From positions 28,598,964 through 28,662,963 of the forward strand of contig OX465101.1 in NCBI GenBank assembly GCA_949987565.1: 64,000 nucleotides of DNA. Reading direction: 5' to 3'. The position numbers and the translations under genes are program-made. Every line of letters begins with the position of its first letter. Position 1 is the first letter of the stretch. Below the pieces are notes generated by a model that was given only the letters and a program-made list of their open reading frames with translations, made no database searches and was not told where the DNA came from. Positions 40,930-53,398 of this stretch are shown here, one piece after another. The DNA comes from Luidia sarsii (taxonomy: Eukaryota; Echinodermata; Asteroidea; Paxillosida; Luidiidae).

Positions 40930-41200
40930 TAAGTGAGGTACTACGTACTTTGTACTAGTACTACTAGTACTAGTAAGCCTAGTACTAGTAGTAGTAGTAC
41001 TAGTAGTAGTAGTAGTACTAGTAGTAGTAGTACTAGTACTACTTTTTTAGTATAGTTATTAGTAGTACTAGTAGTGATACTAGTACTTGTAGTTGTACTA
41101 CTACTAGTAAGTAGTAGTAGTACTACTAGTAGTAGTAGTACTACTACTACTACTAGTACTATATAGTAGTAGTACTCGTAGTAGTACCCCTAATATAAAT
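40930..41200. repeat. tagtac/actagt repeat array
   Basis: Dense tagtag, tagtac and ctagta units on both strands, self-complementary overall. Similar in kind to 35960-36165. Confidence 0.94.
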
Positions 41201-41210
41201 ATTAGTGCGA

Positions 41211-41531
41211 GTAACTTGGAGTTGGACCTGCTTGGACCAATCGCCCCTTCTTCTTTTTTAATTGAGGAGTCGACTTAAAAAAAGAACGCAGTGGCTGTTG
41301 TTACGGCAGTCGTCCGTATGGTTCCCTGACCCTGACTTCACAGTATTTGTCAGGATGTTTAGCTCTTGGAACCAGACTATCAGCTAATAGACTGCTTCAA
41401 CCAGCCTGCAATGCTGACGAAATACAATCAAATCAGGGAACCACACAGACGACTGCCGTAACAACAGCCACTGCGAAAAAAGAAAAAGGGCGATTGTAAC
41501 AATGTAAGTTGTAAGGGTCCAAGTTACTCGG
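41211..41531. mobile_element. Foldback element with long inverted arms
   Basis: Outer arms gtaacttgga and tccaagttac. Inner arms at about 41238-41330 and 41431-41496 share caatcgccc, cgcagtggctgttgttacgg, cagtcgtc and ggttccctga in inverted order. The left arm carries an extra block of about 25 bp. Non-coding. Confidence 0.88.
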
Positions 41532-41823
41532 ACTAGTGCGGTAGGTGCAGTAACGTGTTAGTTGTTACCTAACCCTCTTCCTACCTCCATGCCTAACCTA
41601 ACACTAAAGTAACTACAAAGTAGAGTGATATACAAAGTTACAAACATGTTGCAAACTGCAATCTCCCTGATCATTCGATATCAGATATGAGTGTACTGGG
41701 CATAGAATCTCTTGGTCACCGTAGTAATGCTGTCCGTCTTAGCCATGAGAAAATGTGGATGAAGCGTCTTCGTCTATTCAACCACATGGTCTCAACATGG
41801 AGGTAGCTCCATGGTCCGAGTGA

Positions 41824-41881
41824 CCCCCAGAACTGTGGGGTTTCTACAGCGGACGACGTAGAACCCCACAGTTCTGGGGGG
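41824..41881. repeat. Perfect 23-24 bp hairpin
   Basis: cccccagaactgtggggttt (then ctac) at 41824-41847 and its exact complement at 41858-41881, with a 10-base loop. It lies immediately left of a G run. Confidence 0.92.
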
Positions 41882-42424
41882 GGGGGGGTTGTAGGTTCCA
41901 GCATTTGGAGGAATAACAAGGAATTGGACGCGACAAGTCACCTTTTTTTTCTCTTTGTAATTCGGACCCGACCCTTCCAAATTACGAGTAAAAGGGATGA
42001 CTTGTCGAGTCCAAGTTACTCGGACTCTGAGGTCCGTCACAGTCAGGGGAAGGAAAGCCCTGACACACATGACAGAGGAAGGGCAAAAGGGAAGGGAGTG
42101 GGATGCAGATATGTACAGTGTCCACCGAGCGAGGGGAGATCAAAGGGAAAACAAACAGAAGGGCGGGGAGGATCAAAGGGATGGGAGGGAGGTGGGAGGT
42201 CAAAGGGGAATATGAAACAACTCACGGAATTCGCGATATTCATATGTATATGACGTACAAACACTCCATTCATTCAACTCTTGAAAGTCATGCTTCCAAA
42301 AGTTGGCTCAATGACAACCCCTCAGTCTGTAATTGGACTGTCTATCTCGGTATGCACAGAAGGCGGTGGACTCAGGGGGAAACGGTGGGTGGGGGGTGGG
42401 GGCATTAACCATCCCCGAAACTTC

Positions 42425-42640
42425 ATCGAGTACTTCAGGATCAAAGTAAAGGCAATCAGTGACAGTCTGTGTCCAGATGAATCGTCACACGAGTCCCTCA
42501 CTTCAGCTAGTCTCGAGATTCTGAAGCCCACAAACCATGATGAGGTCCAATCTCTCTTTCGCAGATTACCTCCTGAAGTCGTGTCCGTGTCTGACCCAGT
42601 AGTCAGAATCAAGGGGCTCTCCAAAAAATGTGCTGAATAG
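42425..42640 (+). pseudogene. Possible non-LTR retrotransposon fragment
   Basis: An open frame here reads FIEYFRIKVKAISDSL and later LKPTNHDEVQSLFRRLP. This resembles the linker just before the reverse-transcriptase domain of many LINEs, where FF-x-KI-x-x-I and T-x-x-EV-x-x-LI patterns occur. The frame stops at 42640 without RT motifs, so at best it is a truncated relic. Based on pattern resemblance only. Confidence 0.35.
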
Positions 42641-42995
42641 CAAACAACATCATTCAGAATACAAAACACAAAAGAAATATCTCATACATTTTGATACCAT
42701 CAATCAACAAAGATTTTCATGATGGCAAAGTTCAAATTGACACCAGGTGTGAACAAAATAGTAATCACATCAATTACAAATTTATATGAAAGATGAAGAA
42801 GAGAACCCTAAGAGATTCCTTGACACTATAGATGACAAACCCTCCCATAAACTAGGGAAACCATTGAAGAGAGAATGGTGTCAAGCACTCAAGCAATTTG
42901 TTCTTGTTCTTTCCCCCTCTCTCTCCTCTCTTTTCTGTTCTGACTAGCTGTCTCGCTGAAACTTGCAAATCAACCAGTTCATATTCCACGCAACC

Positions 42996-45900
42996 ATGGC
43001 GCCCAAGTATGACACAATTATCATTGGGGCAGGGGTCAGTGGTAAGTTAGTTTTCCCCTCTGTTTTCCTGTCTATACTTTTGCTTTTGTATTGTTTTTGT
43101 TTTTTTCATTCCGTCCTGGGCTTATCCCATTTGCTGATGAAACAACAACAAACCCAATGATGTGGAACTGGGTATTCAAATGCTTTTAAACGTTATATCA
43201 CCAAAATTGAGAAAACTTGACACAATTTGTATTTTGATAGACCAGTGGTTATAAGAGAGGTCTGCACTAGAAAGCATAGGACGCTTGTTCGAAGCTGCCT
43301 GAATGTTTTTCAGCAGGCAATCGGGCAAAGCACTGAGCATAGTGTTAATCATACGTCCAAACAGTGTTCATCTCTCTCTCTCCCTCTCTATCTCTGTCTC
43401 TGTCTGTCTGTCTTTCTCTCTATCTCTCTCTCTCTCTCTCTCTCTCAGGTTTGGCTGCAGCTAGACTCCTCTCGAACAGAGGCCAAAATGTGCTCGTCCT
43501 GGAGGCTAGAGGCAGAGTCGGCGGACGGACCTACACCAGGAGGGTATGTACTATGTACGGAAGCAGGGCCAGGCCTCCACCACCATTAATACACCCGATA
43601 GGAAGCACAGAGAGGAAATGAATGCCTGTTTCTGGACCTCAAATACACGTAACATCAATCTAATGATTTCTATGGATTCATGTGGACTTGCCCTGGCTGT
43701 GCAGTTGGCTTGCCTCTTTGATAAATTATCTGTCTAATATAGATACCATTTTTGTATCTACGGTAAGTTTTGAGATAAGGTCCGTCCGAATGATTATGTT
43801 TTGACAAAATACTCATCCCTAAGTCCCTGGGCCTTCCTCTTTCATGTGTGTCAGGGCTTTCCTTCCTCTGACTGTCTATGTGTGTCCTTGTCACTCTGCC
43901 TTTGAGAAAGGTCCTGCTAGGATCGCAACGTCAGGCCCTCCAACTTTTGAGATCCCTAAGATTGAGTCTCTATCCATAATCTCCCTTGAGTCCCGCCACA
44001 CTATATTCAGACGCCGCAAGAATCAAGCAGAACCAGCAGGGAATGAGGAATTTTCAAAATGCCATATTGAATACCACGAATTTGCTTCTGATCCCCCTTG
44101 AATGATTCCTGCCTATTCCTGATGGCGTATTAGTTTCTTAACGCAACTCAAATAGAATTGGAACACAGTGGGAAAATTTAAAATGCTGTCAGAAATATTC
44201 AGACTGCACTTCAATTATCCAAGATCTTTACTTCCGATGCCATTCCTGATTATTCCGGTTTTTACCTATTCTCTGTGATTTTTTTACTTTTTTTTTTAAC
44301 AAGATGATACATCAACTACCTGACAAAACCGTAGGAAATGCAGTTCTTGTTTTGACGGCAGATTTCATGTATTTCTTGTCTGGATAGGACCCAGCCTTCC
44401 AGTATGCAGACATGGGCGGATCTTACATAGGCCCCTCCCAAAAACGTATCAGCGAGCTTGCGGGGAAACTTGGCCTACAGTTGCATTCAGTCAATGACAA
44501 CGAGCGGGCAATTTTCATGGACAAGGTATTCGCCTTATGTTTGCATTGGCATACTCATGAATGAATTAATTGTTGCTGATTTTAATTTTTCAATGGTTGC
44601 TTGACATAAATATGAATTCATGGCTCGTGAATGTATAAATGTCAATTGCAAGATTCAATTTGCTGATTGATTGATTGATTTGTTGAATGATTGACTGACT
44701 GACTGACTGACTGACTGACTGGCTGACTGATGATTGACTGACTGACTGACTCCATGACTGACTGACTGACTGGCTGACTGATGATTGACTGACTGACTGA
44801 CTCCATGACTGACTGACTGACTGACTGACTGACTGATTGACTGATTAAGCAATTATTAAATTCATTGATTGATTAATTAATTCATATATTGACATATTGA
44901 CTAATTAATTAAATGATTGATAGATTTGTTAATTGATCAATTAATTGATTGATTGTTTGATCAATCAATCAATTGATCATTGATCTGATTGATCTATTGA
45001 TTTGACCCTGTTTAGGAAAAGGTGATGCCTTACAAGGATTTCCCTCGCGTCTACAACCCCTTCACCCTGATGGACTTCATCAGCTTCTGGCGGACGGTAG
45101 ACAGCTATTGCTTACAGGTAGGAAAGGAACGCACAAACCTTTTGTTGCAGATTCTGCAATACTTTACATAGCTTGCCCCATACCGGTACAAGGTGACCCA
45201 TTGGATGATTTGGTGGTGTTTGGTCTACATTGCAAGATAACCAGATTGAAACAATCTCACCTCATTTATTCACCATTTCAGATGGATCATTCAGTACACC
45301 CCAACACCTGAGGGCACACTTTAATTGCACTAATATAGGAGCATTCAGTTGCTGAATAACATGCATTTTGTCAATGTACATTTAAATCCCTTATCCATTT
45401 TCTCTGGTCTCCTCTGCTCTCCTCTCCCCTCCTCTCCCCTGCCATGCCTTGCCCTGCCCTGCCCGGGCCCTCCCCTGCTCTCCCCTGCCCTCCCCTGCCC
45501 TCCCCTGCCCTGCACTCCCCTCTCCTGCACTCCCCTCTCCTTGCCTCCCCTCCCCTGCCTTGCTCTGGCCTGCCCTGCCCTCTCCTCGCCTCGCCTGCCC
45601 TCCCCTCCCTTCCTCCATCTAGGTGCCTCTGGCTGCACCCTGGGACTGTCCAAGGGCAAGTGACTGGGACTCGATGACCGCCCGCGAGTTCATAGAGCGA
45701 ACCTGCTGGACGGGCTTCACCAGGTCCAGTGCGGAGTCGGTCATCCGGATGACCTTTGCCGTGGAGCCACGGAACATCTCCTTCCTCTACTTCCTCTGGT
45801 ACCTCAGGAGTGGCGGGAGTAAGTCACTGCCAGCTTTCAGACCAAGTCACTTTTCAAGCCACGCTTTGGTCTCTTAGAAGGACCTTTCTCAAAGGTGCCT

Positions 45901-48900
45901 TGGTCCTGCCTTTGAGGAAGGTCCTGTTTGGATTTAAATATCAGGCCCTGTCCTTTTTTTTAAGATTCCTGTTTTTGTTATTTAAGTCGGTAAGCAGTAA
46001 TTTCTGTATTTGTTCACATTTCTACCGTTCACTTCCCTGTAGATGCCTACACTCATATGGCCACAAGTAATGGAGCACAGGTGCGTACATATTCCCCTTT
46101 TTCGTTCATAATACTGTGCACAATGCTAGATATAGAGAGAAGACTGAGGCTTGCTCGACATTGTCTGTGCCCCCAATGAATTTCCTCGGTGTCTACCCTT
46201 GTCACCAGGGTAGTTTTGTCTCTGATGTCATTACCCCCTTAACTTACCCAGTATGAGAGAAGGGATCACTCGGAGTTAACCTGTGTCTACCCAGGGGGAA
46301 CCAATGGAAAGCACCTGGAAGTTTTTTCCCCACAAAGCATTCGCAGAGACAGTAATTACGCTGCACTTTGACTTTTTTTTTTGATGTGTAGGACAGCAAG
46401 ATTGTGGGGGGCTCCATGCAGGTAGCGGAGAGGATAGCCGACTTCCTGGGGCATGGTAAGTACATGTAGGCCAGTTTGCGTGGTTTGGAGTGGCAGTGGC
46501 AAGACGGTCGGACCTTGAGTCCAGCGGTTTGATTTCACCAACCTCATCGGTCATCGATCAATTACAAGTCGATGAGATTTTCCAAGTCTCATTGTGAGGG
46601 CGCCTCGCTGTCGTTGCCAGATCATGTGATGCTGAACAAGCCCGTTGCCAAGGTGACACAGCAGGAGGACGGGGAGGTCACCGTGGGGACCGTGGACGGC
46701 GACAGCTTCAGCTGCTCGTCCGTCATAAGTGCCGTGCCCCAGGCTCTGATTGGCCGGATCACATTCTCGCCCCCGCTTCCCTCCTTACGCAATCAGGTAC
46801 GTGGCCTGGTTCCCCGGTTCCCTGATTCCTTGGTGCCCTGGTTCCCTGGTGCCCATGGTTCCCTGATTCCCTGGTGCCCTGGTTCCCTGGATCAGTGGTG
46901 CTCTGGTTCCCCGGTTTCCCGTTCTCTGGTGCCCTGAATCTTTTGTTCCCTGGCTCCCTGGTTCCCTGGTTCCATGGTGCTCTGGTTCCCCGGTTTCCCG
47001 TTCTCTGGTGCCCCGTATCTCTTGTTCCCTGGTTCCCTGGTTCCATGGTGCTCTGGTTCCCCGGTTTCCCGTTCTCTGGTGCCCTGGGGCTGGGCTAGGC
47101 TGGGCTGGGGTGCGTTGGAGCTGGGCTAGGCTGGGGTAGGGTGCGTTGGAGCTGGCAGAGGCTAGGCTGGGGTTGGGTCGGTTAAGGCTGAGCTAGGATG
47201 GGCTGGAATAAGTGTTTCCTGTCTCCAAAGGGTCAGTTTGCTCATGAATGTGTATCATGGCATGTTGCACTCACATTTTGTTTTATCCCTAGGTTTCTGT
47301 GGTGACATATGGGGCACAGACCTAATGGCTGAGGTTCACGATGACACCAAGCCTGATGGCTCCTATCCGGCTCTGGTTGGGTAAGGCCACGCCTTAAGCA
47401 AATTAAGAAAACAATGAGTTGTTTTGGCTCAGGAAACCTGTGGTTGAATAATAGACTCTTGTTATTGATTTAGAATTTGAAAGCACAATTTCGAAATGAA
47501 TTTTGCTATATATACATGCAGTATCTATCAATGCATACTTAGTTTTGTTGTGCTGATGTTTGTTACAGTGTATATTGACAAATAAATGACAGAATTAATT
47601 TGTTAGTGAGGTTGGTATTGAATATGGGGGAAATCTGTAAGTGTTGAAGAAAGTTGAGGGGATGAGTGTACATTAGTAATTGTCGATAGCTAGATATTTG
47701 AAAACTGGAGAGCAGTTTGTTGAAAACCTAGAAGGCAGTGACAGCTGCGGAGCCTGCTGTTCCTGAGAAGCTTGACCAGTCATCCAAAATCCCCCGGAAA
47801 CATCCTTCTCAGAGAGCCCTGGGTATAAGCTGCACGGACTATGGTCTGGCACTAGCGAGCTTTGAAAAAGTGGAGTATTGCAGACTCCTATTTTTGTGTG
47901 TGAGTGTGTGTGTGTACTTTTTGTGTATATATTGTGCTAAAGCGAACAATAGCTAATTCAGGTATCCCTGCTTAGGAGAATTCAAAATAAGTCCAATCAA
48001 ATGGTTTGCTGCTGTCGGTGTGGTGAAATCTAGACTCGTGGTCATGAAGCGGTACTGATCTGTAATCTCAAATTGTGTGGGTGTCTCACTCTCACCTGTT
48101 AGGTTCTTCAACGCTGACAATGCGCGGAAATACTGCCTAGAAACACCAGAGAAGAGGTAAGCATGCTAGTCAAAGTAGACTAGTGATCGGCATTGCATTA
48201 TAAGACACCAGGTTTGGCGTCCCTCATCAATGTCAGAAACGTGTTTTTGTCAATGAAGAGTTGTCGATGCTCTGTATGCCTGTCTATACTCTAGTCGTCA
48301 TATAAATCTCATTATTTTTTAATCAGAGTAAAATGCCACAATGTTGCAAACTGCTTACTGACTAAAATGATCAAAAATGCAAATCTCAAAAATTAGTAGG
48401 AGGGTCTGATGTTCCAATATTTTATAATTACTTAAAAGTGACACACACAAATGTTTGGAACTTTTTTTACTCTAGCAGTGCAGGGATGTAAGACTTCCGG
48501 GAATTTTCGGTTTTCCGGAAATGGCGTTATTTTTTTTTTTTTTTTTTTTTTAAATTTCAAACTGGTATCTCAAACTGCTCAATTTTATCAGTTAAAACCC
48601 TAAAAACTGGAGGGCGGCTGCACCCCTGCTGTGAATCTCGCAATCGCATCTCTTGGTCGTGTTAGCGCTAACTCACAATCGCAAAATGTTTTGGCCTTAG
48701 GTGATTTTCAGGAAATGACTTTGTCATTCACTTGCATCCCTGAGCAGTTAGAATTGCCCGAAATGTAACATCAAACAATGTAATGGATCTGACGTCTCAA
48801 TCTCAGCAGCACCATTCTCAAAGGCAAAACTATTCTGCCTAAAGTTGTCCAAAGGTCCTGCCAGGATGGAAATGTCGGCTGTCGGGCCCTCAATTATTTT

Positions 48901-51900
48901 TTTTTGATTTGATAGTAACCTTCAGTTTGCTCCCAAAGTGGGTCATTTGAATGCTGGAATTCCTGATCCTAATTATTGTGCTTCAGTGCAGACAGGCTGG
49001 CACTCAGTTGCCAGAGCAAACAGCCACAACCAAAGCCATTATTGAAAATTGAATTTGTTTTTTTTCCCTCCTTTTTTTCCTTGGCTCGGCTTTCAGGGCC
49101 AGAATGGTGGCCGAATTCTACGCCAGAGTTTTCAAGACTGACGAGGCACTCGACGTGAGTACCTTCAACTTTTTTCCCCCCGAGCAATCGCCTCATTCTC
49201 TCTGTTAATGAGCACCTTCAGTGGTCAATTTCACCAAACTTGTCTTAACTTACGATCAATCGCTGAGCCATTCACAGAAACCATACGGTGTATCATAAAT
49301 TACTATGGGTTATCCATCGCAATTTGAGTTACGGTACGATGCATTGGAAGGCTTTGTGAAATCCAGCTCAGTTCTGATAAATAATTTATAATCCTCATTT
49401 TATAAACGTATGGCTGATACTTGTGACAGATGTTACAGTATAGACTTCTCCCGAAGACATGCAGGTTCGGGCACTGATTTAATGTGAGTGTGTTTCAGGA
49501 TAGATGGAACACTTTGTAGTCAATATGCAATTTTGTGTGTGTTTGGAAATGGATCCTTTACGCTTGGTTTAATGTGCCAATGCAGAACTCATCTGACCTC
49601 ATTTCCCGACCAATTCAGCATTCAGTGTATGCAGTATGATTTCTGTCTGGAAAAGCAAAAATCTTTGTTTCACTTTGTGTGTGTGTGTGTGTGCACAAAG
49701 GATGGGATAAACATCAGGATTTCAAACCAGAACAAAAAGTGAGCAACAAGATAACAGTTCGTGCACCACTGAAACTGGCAAAAGTAATTCCATAGATTGC
49801 ACTGATTACATTTTATTGGATTAAATTGTTGAACAATTTTTGAAAAATGGCCCAAACAAATTTGGACTGGGCCATGAACCTGATACCGCTCTTGAACACC
49901 TGAGCTACCCAGCCCTTAGATGGCAGCCTTCCCAGATATTCAACTAGCCTTTACTGTGTTTTTTTCTGTTTTTTTTCTTCTTCTTGCAAACAGTTTGTGA
50001 CCAGTGTGGAGCAGAACTGGATGGCTGAGCAGTACTCCGGTGGATGCTACATGGGAGCCACAGCTCCTGGAGTCTTGACAACCATGGGCAAGTCAGTTCA
50101 GCCGCCTTCTTTTTCACAGTGCTGATTATGAGAAGATTTACAGGTTTACCCCCATGTGATGGGTTGCTTATTTTGTGAGTGAGTGATGAGTGAGTAAAGT
50201 GTGGTTCTGAGAAGAACCGGAGGGTTTCACTCAACATTTTGAACACTGCTCGTTTCATCTCCTCCTGAAGATGAACAGAGCACACTGTTTGAAACGTCCT
50301 GTAAAACCCTCCAGGACTTTCAGAATGGCCTTCATTCACAAAAGAGCAACCCCCTTTACATGGTGTCATCGTAAACCTCGCCATAATCAGTACTTCCGCC
50401 ATACATAGCATGGTCTTATTATTTTCTCACAGGGCTACCAAAGCATGCAAGAAAATTCTGCCCAAACACGAAACTTGCTTGATGAAACCATGGGACATTT
50501 TTTTTAATAGAACCATTGATGCATTAAATTTGGATTCTGCCTTTGAGGAAGGGCTTGGTCTTAGCGTTGTTGGTCTTGCTGGGATCAGCATGAAAATAAT
50601 GCCCCTCCCTCTCTCTTCCCCTCCCTCATCCTCTTCCCCTCTCTCCCTCTCTCCCTCTTCCCCTCTCTCTCTCTTTCCCTTTTCCTCTCCCTCTTCCCCT
50701 CTCCCCTTCTCTCTCTCCCCTCCCTCTCACCTCTTTCTCCCCTCTCCCTCCCTCATCCTCCCTCTTCCTCTCTCTCCCTCCCTCTCCCTCCCTCTTTCTC
50801 TTCCCCTCTCCCTCCCTCGCTCTCGCTCTTCCTCTCTCTCTCCCTCCCTCCCTCTTTCTCTTCCCCTCTCCTTCTCCCTCGCTCTCCCTCTTCCTCTCCC
50901 TCTCTCCCTCTCCCCCTCTCCCTCCCTCTTTCTCTTCCCCTCTCCCTCCGTCCCTCTCCCTATCTCTCTCTCTCTCTTCATCTCCCTCCCTCTCCCTCTC
51001 ACACCTGTCTCTGAAGGGTGATCCGCACGCCTTGTGGCAAGGTGTTCTTTGCCGGAACGGAAACGGCCACACGGTGGAGTGGGTACATGGACGGCGCGGT
51101 GCAGGCAGGAGAGAGAGCTGCCAGAGAGGTGGGTCAGTCTATAGGGCATCAGGATGACCACATGAGGTGTATATTAAGCTTTGTACCCAAATAAGCTCAA
51201 CTGCAACAGTCGCTGTTACTACAAACGCTTACATGCTCTTGCTATTTGAAAAGTCATTAATTGCCAACCTTATTTTGTTATTATTCAGCGGTAGGACTAA
51301 CTAGTAACACTGCCTATCTTTCCACATCCTTATTGTAAAGTCACATTAAATGCTCCCCCCTCTCTCTCTCTCTCTCTCTTTCTCACATCTTTCCCTGTCT
51401 TTCAATCTGTTTGTCGGCTTCAGGTGTTGTGTGCCAAAGGACTTCTGAGCGTAGATGAGATCTGGGAACCGGAGCCAGAACCAGAGGTAGGTTTTGTTTA
51501 GAGCACTGCTACATTTTGCCTTTTTTTTCACAAATTCATTTGAAAGATTTGGTATACCATTTCCCCCCCCCTTTAAATTTTGCATTATGTACAAGCAGGA
51601 CAGGATATTTTGTTGGCATTGCTGTCATTTCGATCCTAGCCGGACCTTTCTCAAGGGCATTTGAGGCAATTGAGAAAGGTTCTGCTAGGATCAAAACGTG
51701 AAGCCCACCTATTTTGTTTTTATATTTGCACTTTGGTCATTTAAGTTAGTAAAAGGTTTTTTTTTGCATATGACCCCCTTTAACAAAAAAACCCCCAGAA
51801 TGACGGAGTCACCTTCGACCCTTTTTCGGAGAGTCTTCTCCTGCGCATGGTCCCCTCGGTGCCTGGCTTTCTCAAGTTGGCGGGCGGGTCCCTGGCCCTT

Positions 51901-51969
51901 GGGGCTCTGGCCTCCCTCCTCTACCTGCACAAGGACCGGCTACCTCAAATGCTGCCCAACTTCAAGTAG
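42996..51969 (+). CDS. MAO: Flavin-containing monoamine oxidase
   Basis: Exons: 42996-43041 (ATG in accATGG), 43449-43543, 44388-44525, 45016-45117, 45623-45818, 46043-46080, 46392-46455, 46621-46796, 47293-47380, 48103-48156, 49097-49154, 49994-50091, 51017-51128, 51424-51486 and 51799-51969 (TAG). All are GT-AG and sum to 1499 nt. Visible motifs: FAD-binding GAGVSG and [11 protein letters not shown], the covalent-flavin Cys in SGGCY, the aromatic cage Tyr in GGCY and [18 protein letters not shown], and a hydrophobic C-terminal anchor ([15 protein letters not shown]) typical of the outer mitochondrial membrane. Function: oxidative deamination of biogenic amines. The last exon sizes 54, 58, 98, 112 and 63 equal those I recall for human MAO. 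An exon of about 73 nt is missing between 46796 and 47293; without it the frame breaks. The position of MAO-B Tyr326 reads Glu here. Confidence 0.95.
43368..43446. repeat. CT microsatellite forming the MAO exon 2 acceptor tract
   Basis: tctctctc run ending directly in CAG at 43446-43448, so it serves as the polypyrimidine tract of exon 2. Confidence 0.95.
44670..45000. repeat. (GACT)n / (GATT)n array
   Basis: gattgatt then gactgact units, with the block ggctgactgatgattgactg occurring twice (about 44721 and 44773, period 52). Degrades to attaatta and gatcaatt at the right end, stopping about 15 bases before MAO exon 4. Confidence 0.95.
45413..45615. repeat. CCCTG/CTCCC array at the MAO exon 5 acceptor
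   Basis: tcccctgccc and ccctgcc units, pyrimidine-rich on +, ending within ten bases of the AG at 45621-45622. Confidence 0.94.
46797..47292. other. MAO intron 8: minisatellite where an exon is expected
   Basis: At 46805-47098 there are ggttccctgg-type repeats with longer units of 71-79 bp sharing ggtgctctggttccccggtt. At about 47090-47210 the composition switches to G-rich ggctgggctagg units. The remaining 80 bp is unique. I searched all frames for a segment like the conserved VPLGSVIK...FW block of MAO and saw none. Confidence 0.9.
49829..49957 (-). mobile_element. SINE copy in MAO intron 11
   Basis: Minus-strand head (gggctgggtagctcaggtg) and the gggaaggctgccatct body. It lies about 35 bases upstream of MAO exon 13, opposite in orientation to the gene. 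Confidence 0.75.
50610..51003. repeat. CT/CCCT array at the MAO exon 14 acceptor
   Basis: About 390 bp of ctccct and tctctc units, pyrimidine on +, ending about 13 bases before exon 14 at 51017. Confidence 0.95.
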
Positions 51970-52527
51970 AGGGACGGCAAGCCCTCGGTGAATAGCCCAT
52001 CACAGCAACGCAAGAGGCCGCCGGAGGAGTGACCGAACTTGCCAGTTACGCTACGACGAACACGCCGTGGGATGCATGTGGTGCAAAAGCACTCTCTGGT
52101 ATTGTTGGCTTTTCCGCCGCGAAGCGTAGGGGAAAGCCTTACTTTTTGTTATGTTTTTGTTTTCCAACTTCTTTGTCTTGTTAGGGAGGAAGGATCTTTC
52201 AAAGATAAACTCGGTGTAAACTTGAAAAATTTGGAATATATAATTATAATGATATATAATGTGCGAGGTATACATCTTGTTGGTCACATTACTAGTTTGT
52301 GTCTATTTATGTTGGGATTGATAGCACTTCAGTTGAATGCACTGCCAACTGGGGGAAAAAAGGAAGCCAACTTGGGTCATTGCAAACTCTTGGTGGCGCT
52401 CTTTTGAAATCGTGTCATGGCATTGCATGGAGAATCTTTTAGCTCAGTGATAAGAGCTAGGCCCCAGGAGCCATTTCAACAGGAATGAGTTGATGGCACT
52501 GAAGAATGTATTTCAGCCAGTACATCT

Positions 52528-52893
52528 TTAAAGGCCCAATACAACATTGGGAAGATCAGAAAACATCAGATTGTCCACAGATTTCATTCTAATTTACACA
52601 GTTTGTAGATGGTCGTGATATAATCCTCGGGTTGTAATCTTATGGTCTGGGATGCTGTATTTCTCGAGAAATCTTCACTCAAACATTGACAAATAGTTTA
52701 TTACTTGTGAGTACTATTTCTTACAGTACAGAACGGTGTGAAAACCTTGATGTTTTTTTTTGCCTGTTTCTACTTTCTCAGATTATCATTTGAGCTAAAA
52801 CCTTCGCAGGATTTCGTTTTTGGAATGTGTAATGGTTTAACACACAAACTGTGGCAATCCTTTGACCTTTACCGATGCTGTATAGGGCCTATA
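52528..52893. mobile_element. MITE family B copy
   Basis: Starts ttaaaggcccaatacaac and ends tgctgtatagggcctat. The interior matches 18713-19086, including ccttcgcaggattt. Confidence 0.86.
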
Positions 52894-53392
52894 ACAATAA
52901 GACCAAAATTTTAAAACCGTCCATTCATTTCATTAGTGGAAGGCATTTATGCAACCATAGATAGTCCTTATTTGTATAAGTCAATCAAGTACATAGAGCA
53001 GTTATCAGGACCTAGAGCTTCAGTACCCCCCCCCACCCAGTATCAGGAGTTTACCGAGGATCAGGGGCCCCATTTTTGAGCTGAGAGGAGGAGGCGAAGA
53101 TATCTTTATGCTCTCAGGGTTTCTTCGTCGTCATGATTGTTTGTGCACCGACTATTTCGTGACTTAGGTCTTTCTTCATATCATAATTTATTGCTCACAT
53201 TGAGTTTCGGTTGAGATCCAAACCGTAATTAATATATTTACATTTTCAGCAATACAGAATTGAGAAAATAACTTCTTCTTTTCTTTGGTAGCCCTAACAC
53301 TTTGTAAATCAGACTGTGGTAATTTGGGATTTCAGGCAGGGCTAGGATTAAGAAGTGGAAGTATAGTATTATACCGGGGGGTAAGCAATTTT

Positions 53393-53398
53393 AATAAA
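53393..53398 (+). promoter_or_regulatory. Candidate poly(A) signal for MAO
   Basis: The hexamer AATAAA on the sense strand, 1.4 kb after the stop. It would give a long 3' UTR including the family B element. Only a positional guess. Confidence 0.2.

Larger units (their letters stand above)
36630..42995. other. Divergent intergenic region between GALM and MAO
   Basis: The two genes are transcribed away from each other, 6.4 kb apart, and the region must hold both promoters. An att-rich run at about 36635-36655 immediately precedes the GALM start. Unique AT-rich sequence makes up most of 38320-39220 and 39610-40900. No exon was recognised other than a possible LINE fragment near 42425. Confidence 0.5.

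Noticed and set aside
43840..43875. A segment matching the reverse complement of about 42050-42085
   Set aside because: Only about 40 bp with a common motif (ccctgacacacatga); too short to define an element separately from its flanking family K copy.
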